Below, in pieces: positions 1 through 4,626 of a DNA stretch of 10,383 nt (its first letter is position 1; each line of letters starts with the position of its first letter). The position numbers and the translations under genes are program-made. The notes under the pieces are model-generated. The model had not been told where the DNA came from and ran no database searches. It saw only the letters and a program-made list of their open reading frames with translations. Source of the DNA: JBBQVZ01 sp038211015. Its GTDB lineage: Bacteria; Actinomycetota; UBA4738; HRBIN12. The stretch spans positions 1-10,383 of the forward strand of contig JBBQVZ010000120.1 in the NCBI GenBank assembly GCA_038211015.1, read 5' to 3'.

Positions 1-1
1 C

Positions 2-97
2 GAACGCACCTACCACCGTCGGCGGCGTCAACGCGGCCTCGGCAAGCTCACCCCGATCGAGTTCGAGACGGTGCACGTGGTCGCTCATGCTGCTTGA
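2..97 (+). CDS. IS3-family transposase (OrfB-type), C-terminal end only
   Basis: Only the last 31 codons are inside the window; the gene continues past the left edge. The frame opening at position 2 reads ERTYHRRRRQRGLGKLTPIE and ends at a TGA at 95-97. A basic run followed by GLGKLTPIEFE matches the extreme C-terminus of IS3-family OrfB transposases (integrase core, usually R-R-H-S-A-L-G-Y-x-[ST]-P-x-E-[YF]-E). That domain carries the DDE active site that cuts and joins the element ends, but the catalytic residues lie outside the window. The stop is followed 18 bases later by a probable terminal inverted repeat, the normal layout at the right end of such an element. Whether the upstream part is intact cannot be seen. 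Confidence 0.72.
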   Translation, partial: ERTYHRRRRQRGLGKLTPIEFETVHVVAHAA

Positions 98-115
98 ATC
101 CTTGCCAGCCCACGA

Positions 116-140
116 GTCAACTGGAGTGGGGGCAGACCCA
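116..140 (+). repeat. Probable right terminal inverted repeat of the IS3-family element
   Basis: This stretch contains AGTGGGGGCAGACCCA, a G-rich run ending in CAGACCCA. Its reverse complement begins TGGGTCTGCCCCCACT, which resembles the TG(G/A)-x-CTGCCCC ends of IS3-family elements. It sits 18 bases after the transposase stop, where the right end is expected. The matching left repeat is off the window, so pairing was not tested. A 3-4 base target duplication should begin at 141 (ACC or ACCG). Confidence 0.6.
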
Positions 141-286
141 ACCGGAAAGTCGTGGTCTGAATCGAAGCATCTGATGAGGTAGGTCTCTGCTGTAGCGGCT
201 CTATCACTGACGCGCTTCTTCTGCGCCTCGGTCGGCGTGATCCTGTCGTGAAACTCGTTGAACGCATCGGAGATACTGGTGGCCAT
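141..286 (-). pseudogene. CBASS-type (SMODS) nucleotidyltransferase, 5' fragment interrupted by IS3 element
   Basis: Reading the minus strand from the ATG at 286-284 gives MATSISDAFNEFHDRITPTE, then AQKKRVSDRAATAETYLIRC and FDSDHDFPV, after which the insertion sequence begins. The pattern S-[IV]-x-[DE]-A-F-x-x-F-x-x-R-[IL], an amphipathic helix, then YL-x-x-x-F resembles the N-terminus of SMODS/CD-NTase nucleotidyltransferases. These make cyclic di- or oligonucleotide alarms in CBASS phage defence. The catalytic GS and DxD motifs would lie downstream and are absent here; the GS just past the junction is encoded by the IS end. A weak ribosome site (GGAG) lies about 15 bases upstream. The frame stays open to the window edge through the antisense of the transposase, but those residues are not from the original gene. 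The family call is from pattern memory only; another nucleotidyltransferase is possible. Confidence 0.5.
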
Positions 287-377
287 ACCTGCTCTTGCTC
301 CGGGGGTGCGGCTACACAGCGGACCATACTCCCCAAGGGTGACATCCCAGATAGGTGGTCACGCTCGCCAACGCGGC

Positions 378-572
378 TCAGACCAACTTCCTGTTGGTGT
401 CATCGACCATCAATCCACAGACGGAGCAGGACCACGGATCATCGAGCATCCCCAGACACGTCACCGTCGTCGCCTCGAATTCGAATGGGTGGCGGGCCAC
501 GCGGTAGACGAATGTGCCACCGGCTTCCCGGATCCCACGGATGTTGAGCCGAGCCCGCGAATGACTCGGGTG
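378..572 (-). pseudogene. C-terminal remnant of a zinc-ribbon protein, paralogue of the 3090-3512 gene
   Basis: The frame is open from an in-frame TGA at 575-573 to a TGA at 380-378. It has no usable start codon before the conserved part begins, so it looks N-terminally truncated. It encodes EAGGTFVYRVARHPFEFEAT, then TVTCLGMLDDPWSCSVCGLM and VDDTNRKLV. This aligns closely with the last ~55 residues of the intact protein at 3090-3512 (EAGGTLVYRVAEEPFEYLAR and onward). Both keep EAGGT, VYRVA, PFE, a CLG cysteine and PWSCS-x-CG, and roughly 60% of positions match by eye. The cysteines suggest a zinc ribbon; the function is unknown. It ends 91 bases before the broken nucleotidyltransferase on the same strand. 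The DNA match is imperfect, so this is an old paralogue or separate acquisition, not a fresh duplication. Confidence 0.7.
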
Positions 573-586
573 TCATCTGGGGGCGC

Positions 587-598
587 TAACGTCCTGGC
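587..598 (+). promoter_or_regulatory. Candidate -10 element for a leaderless start
   Basis: TAACGT at 587-592 fits the actinobacterial TANNNT -10 pattern. It lies six bases before the first ATG at 599, the spacing expected when transcription starts at the A of the start codon. No good ribosome site is present (only GGGGG at 579-583, 15 bases upstream). A weak -35-like TGAC at 562-565 is about 20 bases away. The call is from spacing alone. Confidence 0.35.
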
Positions 599-1966
599 AT
601 GATGCCGAGACTCAAACCCCTCTATCCGCCGCACAGCGGCGACGAGTCAGCGTTTGCCCGTGGGGCCAAGGAGCGGCCTTTGAGGCTAGTTCTCGATCGG
701 GAGTCCATCGGTGACAGCGAAGCCGCGAATGTCCTCGCAGGCTTCGGCAGGCGACAGCTGCTTGAAGTGGTATCGACCCGCGATGAGGGGCTGTCGAAAC
801 TCACTATCGATGACGTTCGCGACGACATCATGACCACGGACGTTCACCATCCCGACGGAAGCTGGAGTCGGTCCGGTGTGCCGTTCGCGAATCAGTACGA
901 AGAGATAGCTCGGAGACATTCTGCGAAGGGCATGGGGGACGAACAGGCACTTCTTCAGCAGCTTCTGCTCGTCGAAGCCTGTGGTGCCAATCGCGTAGAT
1001 GCCCTCGTAACCAACTCGGCCTACCTCCTTGCAGAGCGAGAGGATGGTCACCTCGGTCGGCGCAACCTGTTCACCCCCGAGGAGGCAGCCTCCGTCGTCG
1101 GCCTTTGGCTCCGGTCCCGCAATGACTTCACCGTCGACGCAGACGAGCGCTTTGTCGCTAGGGTCGCCCCCAGCAGCTTCTACCTAATTGTCGCGAGGGA
1201 GCTGCTTCCGGAATGGTGGCGATGGTTTAGCGCGTGTGCCCGCGCACACGACGACACCCTCACGCGACTTGGGGGTTCGGCGATCACACGGTTGGCGAAC
1301 GCCCTTCGTGCCCGCGATCGCCTACTCACGAATAGCCAGCTCCAGCAGGAACCGACTTCTGGAGACGAGATCCTCTTCTACTTGGATGTCGTGCTGCTCA
1401 TGGCGGTCGGAGCGTTCGACGTGGTTGCGCGGGTTGCCGACCACATCTATGGGATAGCGAAGCCACGATCTGCTGGTTGGAGTAGAGAAGGCTGGCGGGT
1501 GCGGTTGTCGAATCACGACCCTGGCCTGGCCGGGCTGGTCGAGCCCGGTCAGCCCCATCGGAACCTAGTAGACCTGATCGCCTTGCTACGTAACTCCATC
1601 CACGGCGAGGCGCTTCGCGTCGGGTTGTATAGGCACGGACGCGATGCCGAAAGCCGCATCATGGTGCCCGAGGCAGATCATCAAGATCTCCTTGATCTTG
1701 TTAGCCGGTGTGGAGGAGCGGATGCCTGGGGAGTTCGTCCCAAGGATGGGGCAGCGGGCGACGCAACCATAGATGCCAGAGTTCTTGTCGAAACCCTCCT
1801 CGTCTCGGCGGCTCTTACGCTGAATGCTCTGATGGAAGCTACGGCGGTCGAAAAGATCGCAGGCGTGAAACCAGGGACCCTCCCAGAGGGACCGCCAGTT
1901 GGCGATGAAGTCTTCTGGTCGCCGGAGAAGCGAGGACGAATCAGTTTGCTTGCGGGACTCCCGTAG
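599..1966 (+). CDS. Hypothetical protein with PIN-like N-terminus and HEPN-like C-terminal motif
   Basis: This 455-residue protein is not a family I recognise with certainty. Near the N-terminus LRLVLDRESIGDSE places an aspartate (D33) after a hydrophobic strand. D114/E115 follow, and GANRVDALVTNSAYLL (D134, then VTN) closely resembles the second half of PIN-domain nucleases (...D-x-[IL]-[VI]-T-x-[DN]). Residues 185-455 look mostly helical, with no signal peptide or clear membrane segment. Within them LIALLRNSIHGEAL (R331, N332, H335) resembles the R-N-x-x-H active-site helix of HEPN RNases, though the R-H spacing is one residue shorter than the usual R-x4-6-H. If both readings hold, it is a soluble RNA-cleaving protein. 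ATG codons occur at 599 and 602; 599 is chosen with the candidate leaderless promoter. The cREC gene starts 35 bases downstream on the same strand, suggesting one operon. Codon use is less GC-rich than in the right half of the window. Confidence 0.8.
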   Translation: MMPRLKPLYPPHSGDESAFARGAKERPLRLVLDRESIGDSEAANVLAGFGRRQLLEVVSTRDEGLSKLTIDDVRDDIMTTDVHHPDGSWSRSGVPFANQYEEIARRHSAKGMGDEQALLQQLLLVEACGANRVDALVTNSAYLLAEREDGHLGRRNLFTPEEAASVVGLWLRSRNDFTVDADERFVARVAPSSFYLIVARELLPEWWRWFSACARAHDDTLTRLGGSAITRLANALRARDRLLTNSQLQQEPTSGDEILFYLDVVLLMAVGAFDVVARVADHIYGIAKPRSAGWSREGWRVRLSNHDPGLAGLVEPGQPHRNLVDLIALLRNSIHGEALRVGLYRHGRDAESRIMVPEADHQDLLDLVSRCGGADAWGVRPKDGAAGDATIDARVLVETLLVSAALTLNALMEATAVEKIAGVKPGTLPEGPPVGDEVFWSPEKRGRISLLAGLP

Positions 1967-2001
1967 CCAGAAGAAGTCATTCGGTCAAGTGAAGGTGAGT
2001 C

Positions 2002-2361
2002 GTGAGGATTTGGTTGGACGACGAGCGTGATCCATCGGAGTGGTTGCCGCATATCCGATGGTGGCGAGGTCGCGATGCCGAGGAGCTTCAGGAGTGGATC
2101 TGGGTGAAGACGGCGAGTGAGGCGATCGCGTTCCTGGAATCCGGCAACGTGGTTGAGGCGAGCCTCGATCACGATCTCGGAGACCCGGACGAGGTCGGTG
2201 ACGGCTATCGAGTTGCTGTCTGGATTGAAGAGCAGGCTGCGAACGATCTCAGCTACGAACCGCCCATACTCCATGTTCATTCATCGAACGTCAGTGGACG
2301 TCGGCGTCTTGAAGCCGCTATTGCCAGCATCGATCGAGTCGTTGCGAACAGACGAGAGTGA
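2002..2361 (+). CDS. Cyclic-phosphate-processing receiver domain protein (cREC)
   Basis: This 119-residue protein has the hallmarks of the cREC family (Pfam 'cyclic-phosphate processing receiver domain'). They are an N-terminal strand ending in a double aspartate (RIWLDDERDP, D6/D7), ASEAIAFLESG, then ASLDHDLGD (D56, H57, D58) and ILHVHSSNVSGRRRLEAAI (H91, H93, N96) near the C-terminus. The family is a receiver-like fold predicted from comparative genomics to process 2',3'-cyclic phosphate ends of RNA, with the acidic residues and the HVHS motif as likely active-site groups; this is a prediction, not a demonstrated activity. The length matches the family. The start is GTG at 2002, with AAGGTGA at 1993-1999 as ribosome site; no ATG is available. 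It follows the 599-1966 gene by 35 bases and precedes a zinc-ribbon frame by 4, so the three are probably cotranscribed. Confidence 0.85.
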   Translation: MRIWLDDERDPSEWLPHIRWWRGRDAEELQEWIWVKTASEAIAFLESGNVVEASLDHDLGDPDEVGDGYRVAVWIEEQAANDLSYEPPILHVHSSNVSGRRRLEAAIASIDRVVANRRE

Positions 2362-2365
2362 TCGT

Positions 2366-2965
2366 TTGACCTGTCTCGACTGTGGCTGCGACACCGACCG
2401 AGACGACTACTGGGTACACGATGATGTTTGGGCGGAAGCCGGTCTTCGCTACGACAGCGGTCGGTTCCACTCTGCGTGTCTCGAACAACGATTGGGTCGG
2501 GCGCTCACGATCGCCGACTACAAGTGGATGGATACTGGCGGGCCGATGACACCGCCGTCGTACGGTCGGACGCCAGATGAGATGGGCCTGTCATGGCGAG
2601 CGATCATCCCTGGGCGCTACCTTGCGGCTGAGGGGTTGAGCCGTTACCTACTCGGCGTAAGTGCAAGGCAGATGGCGAATGACATCGATCGATCAGTGCC
2701 TTGCTGCATGGCACGGGAAGCGTGGAGAGCGACGACGCCATACAAAGCTGCCAGGGCAAGAGGCACTCTTTGTGGATCCGGCTCACCTGTCCTCAACGCC
2801 ACCTGCGACCTGAATCGCGGAGCACCTTCCGGCGTTTCGGGACGCCTACAACGTATCCAGTCGATGATGAGTTACCGGGGACGAGTGCGCCATGCTCTTG
2901 TTCCCCACCATTCCGCGTCGGCCCACCGCTCGATGGCCTTCTTGCGCCAGAGCGGCCCGAGATGA
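2366..2965 (+). CDS. Zinc-ribbon hypothetical protein; start and C-terminal end uncertain
   Basis: The frame just after cREC encodes LTCLDCGCDTDRDDYWVHDD, then VWAEAGLRYDSGRFHSACLE and QRLGRALTIADYKW. The C-x2-C pair, the D-x-Y-x-V-H-D-[ED]-V-W motif and the C-L-E-x-R-[LI]-G-R-x-L-T-x-[AD]-D-[FY] ending are typical of a small family of unknown function, common in actinobacteria and their mobile elements, here probably binding zinc. No ATG or GTG is in frame at the right place. TTG at 2366 is chosen because it lies 4 bases after the cREC stop, with GAGAG 8 bases upstream; TTG at 2342 is an alternative overlapping cREC by 20 bases. The frame runs on to 2965, but family-like sequence ends near 2530. 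Composition becomes arbitrary after about 2700, and the end overlaps a minus-strand gene (2872-3093) head-on. The true product may be shorter, or its original end lost. Confidence 0.6.
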   Translation: MTCLDCGCDTDRDDYWVHDDVWAEAGLRYDSGRFHSACLEQRLGRALTIADYKWMDTGGPMTPPSYGRTPDEMGLSWRAIIPGRYLAAEGLSRYLLGVSARQMANDIDRSVPCCMAREAWRATTPYKAARARGTLCGSGSPVLNATCDLNRGAPSGVSGRLQRIQSMMSYRGRVRHALVPHHSASAHRSMAFLRQSGPR

Positions 2966-3093
2966 TCCTCGGCGGTGGCCTTGGGGAGTTTGCCTTCCTG
3001 TCTCATCTGCTGCGCCCGCTGAGGTGAAACCCCGAGGACACGCGCCACGTCTGCTATCCGGAGCACGCAGGAACAATAGACTGACGCGTTCAC
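2872..3093 (-). CDS. Small helix-turn-helix DNA-binding protein (MerR/excisionase-like)
   Basis: The 73-residue product contains LRIADVARVLGVSPQRAQQM, then RQEGKLPKATAEDHLGPLWR and KKAIERWADAEWW. This is the usual small HTH pattern of AlpA/excisionase/MerR type: a V-A-x-x-L-G-V-S recognition helix, an E-G-x-L-P turn, then W-R-x-x-[AD]-I-E-x-W. Such proteins act as excisionases, transcription regulators or antitoxin-like repressors; which applies here is unknown. The start is GTG at 3093, overlapping the TGA of the upstream minus-strand gene as GTGA, which implies translational coupling. A GTG at 3066 would drop nine residues but has no better ribosome site. The stop is TAA at 2874-2872. Pairing with a zinc-ribbon protein suggests a two-gene module. 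Because an integrase lies in the same island, a role as its directionality factor is possible but not shown. Confidence 0.75.
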   Translation of the reverse strand: MNASVYCSCVLRIADVARVLGVSPQRAQQMRQEGKLPKATAEDHLGPLWRKKAIERWADAEWWGTRAWRTRPR

Positions 3094-3512
3094 CAGGGGA
3101 CAAGTTCGCTCGTCTCGCCATCGACCTGCTGGCCGCAGGCGGAGCAAGACCACGGGTCCAGCCTGCCTAGACACTTCACGGTTCTCGCGAGGTATTCGAA
3201 CGGCTCTTCGGCGACACGGTAGACGAGCGTGCCCCCAGCCTCACCGATCTTGGCCCCGAACCGGAAGTACGTCGAGGGAGTGCCGATGTGTCGGGCGACG
3301 GGGATGGGGAGTGGGCCGCGATGCCATCCCAAGCGGCAGAGATCGAGCGGATCTCCGGTCGCGAGCGCTTCGCGGGCCTGCCGTTCCTGCTCGCGGTAGG
3401 TGCGTAGTTGACCTTCTGCCCAGTCTCTCGTGCCGCCGAGCCCGACGATCCGCTCACCGTCACGGATCAACAAGAATGCGTCGCCGTTCGGGATGAGTTC
3501 CCATCGCGTCAT
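3090..3512 (-). CDS. Zinc-ribbon hypothetical protein, intact paralogue of the 378-572 fragment
   Basis: The 140-residue product starts MTRWELIPNGDAFLLIRDGE and continues RIVGLGGTRDWAEGQLRTYR, two short strands and a basic helix. A DPLDLCRLGWHRGPLP segment (C59, H64) follows, and the C-terminus is EAGGTLVYRVAEEPF...CLG...PWSCSACGQQVDG with C114, C123 and C126. Cysteine spacing suggests a zinc ribbon, and the product appears soluble. I do not recognise a characterised family and propose no activity. The ATG at 3512 is chosen over the longer frame (open to 4133) because GGAGG lies about 8 bases upstream and the extension has no protein-like character. Its TGA overlaps the next gene's GTG. A truncated homologue at 378-572 shows the family occurs twice in this island, and that copy precedes a defence-like nucleotidyltransferase rather than an HTH gene. 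Confidence 0.8.
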   Translation of the reverse strand: MTRWELIPNGDAFLLIRDGERIVGLGGTRDWAEGQLRTYREQERQAREALATGDPLDLCRLGWHRGPLPIPVARHIGTPSTYFRFGAKIGEAGGTLVYRVAEEPFEYLARTVKCLGRLDPWSCSACGQQVDGETSELVPW

Positions 3513-3807
3513 GCCTACCTCCTCAGAGGTGGACACCCGACCGCGCCAGACATTTGGTTGCCACTCTGTGGCCGCATCCCCGCCGTGGCGGGAGGCACCT
3601 TGGGTGTCCATCCCAGGTTGCCGGGTCCGACCGGATGGTCGGACCGCTCTTGATGCTTGCGGCTGGAGTCTATTGCGGGCCACCGACATCGGCATCAGCG
3701 GCGCGACCGCGAACCCGATCCGTGCCTCCGACGAGCAAGAGCGTGATCGGGGTGATCTGTGTCGCCACTGGCGTCTATCGTCTACACGAGCATCACCGGA
3801 GGTCACC
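3513..3807. promoter_or_regulatory. Divergent intergenic region with a perfect 9-bp hairpin
   Basis: About 295 bases separate the minus-strand pair (start 3512) from the plus-strand gene at 3808, so promoters for both should lie here. A perfect inverted repeat, GGTCCGACC (3624-3632) and GGTCGGACC (3637-3645), has a GGAT centre. It could be an operator or a hairpin; no T-run follows, so it is not a standard terminator. A shorter GC-rich inverted repeat (CCCGCC-GT-GGCGGG) lies near 3580-3594. TATCGT at 3776-3781 fits a TANNNT -10 for the plus-strand gene but lacks a convincing -35. No coding sequence is supported. Confidence 0.45.
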
Positions 3808-4494
3808 ATGGACGAGAACGGGTCGCAGGACGATGAACGTGATCCGCGTACGGATCGCGGTGATGATCCATCTGGGGACGATCTGATCTTCCCGACAGTG
3901 GAAGAGATCGTTGCGAACAACAGCGGCTTCCTTCTCCTCGATGAGGAGGCTCGGCATCCCGAGATCAGGCCGATAGACCCATCCGTGCCCCCTGCTGGTG
4001 GTGATCCAGATTTCGACTGGAAGTCCCTGCGCCAGGTCAACGATACGTGGGCGAAGATGGCGCTGAAGATGTACGGCAGGGTCGGGCGCGATCCCGCTCG
4101 CATCGAGCCGTTCCTCCGTTCGTTCGAGGCCATCTGGAACCGTCACAGCAATCTGAAGTTCGGCAAGATCGTGTGCGATGCGTTGTCGTTTCGGCAGCCT
4201 CCCTTGTCGCTTCACCTTCCCGAGGAGGAGACCGTTGCTGAACGCCTCCGGGAGTGGGACGAGACGGTGGGGAAGGACGAATCCACACCTTCGACCAACA
4301 ACTCATCATCTGATCTGCACATCCGCCGGTTCCTCGACCGTTTTCAGGAGGCGTGGGAACGGGAGCCAGATCAGCGTTTCGGACAGCTCGTGGCCAACAT
4401 CATCCGGTTCAAGCAGCCACTCGACTCTCTCGAATCTATCGAGGACGCTGACTACCTCGGGTTGATTGACGATTGGATCGGAGTCCACAGATAG
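3808..4494 (+). CDS. Hypothetical protein with two tandem copies of a ~50-residue helical domain
   Basis: The 228-residue product has an acidic N-terminus (D/E-rich over residues 1-25) and a short PTVEEIVANNSGFLLLDEE segment. Two related units follow. Residues 99-150 read IEPFLRSFEAIWNRHSNLKF then GKIVCDALSFRQP, and residues 171-224 read HIRRFLDRFQEAWEREPDQR then FGQLVANIIRFKQPLDSL. Each has F-L-x-x-F-x-x-x-W, a polar P/S-N/D pair, [RK]-F-G-[QK]-[LI]-V, then an acidic end with L-x-x-[FW]. This resembles the small helical proteins with PDLRLGQLIxN (loosely DUF1040/YihD-like); their molecular function is unknown to me. The second copy is closer to consensus, while the first has changed (FGKIVCD). 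The ATG at 3808 is clear: GGAGG at 3798-3802 with 5 bases of spacing. It is convergent with the integrase. Its role in the island is not apparent. Confidence 0.8.
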   Translation: MDENGSQDDERDPRTDRGDDPSGDDLIFPTVEEIVANNSGFLLLDEEARHPEIRPIDPSVPPAGGDPDFDWKSLRQVNDTWAKMALKMYGRVGRDPARIEPFLRSFEAIWNRHSNLKFGKIVCDALSFRQPPLSLHLPEEETVAERLREWDETVGKDESTPSTNNSSSDLHIRRFLDRFQEAWEREPDQRFGQLVANIIRFKQPLDSLESIEDADYLGLIDDWIGVHR

Positions 4495-4626
4495 GCCGCG
4501 AGACGCGCTTGGGGACCAGGCGTGATCTCACTCCGAACTGGCGTCAGCAATAAACACCGGAGGCGGGCTAGGTCCCAAGAATCGCGCAAGTCCTCCTGAG
4601 GCCCCGGATGGCCCTGATGCCTCTTC
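4495..4626. other. Convergent intergenic region with a long-range inverted repeat
   Basis: This 132-base gap lies between converging genes. CTTGGGGACC at 4508-4517 and GGTCCCAAG at 4571-4579 form an inverted repeat with one bulged G and about 53 bases between the arms. A weak GAGGC/GCCTC stem (4598-4602 with 4619-4623) sits just past the integrase stop. Neither is followed by a T-run, so no terminator is called with confidence. No coding sequence is seen. Confidence 0.4.

Larger units (their letters stand above)
1..140 (+). mobile_element. Right end of an IS3-family insertion sequence
   Basis: The transposase C-terminus (2-97) plus the probable right inverted repeat (116-140) mark the right boundary of an insertion sequence that extends beyond the left edge. 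It seems to have landed inside a minus-strand gene whose 5' part survives at 141-286: the similarity to a nucleotidyltransferase N-terminus stops where the repeat starts. The exact boundary base is uncertain by one or two because the repeat end (CCCA) runs into ACC. Confidence 0.62.

Noticed and set aside
1681..2280. 199-residue minus-strand frame
   Set aside because: It is antisense to the 455-residue gene and cREC; cREC is strongly supported by its motifs and this frame has none.
3579..3645. Rho-independent terminator at the GC-rich hairpins
   Set aside because: The hairpins are perfect or near-perfect, but no T-run follows on either strand and they lie between divergent genes, where a terminator is not expected.
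3513..4133. N-terminal extension of the 3090-3512 zinc-ribbon frame
   Set aside because: It overlaps the 3808-4494 gene antisense and reads as Ser/Arg-rich noise; a strong ribosome site precedes the ATG at 3512.
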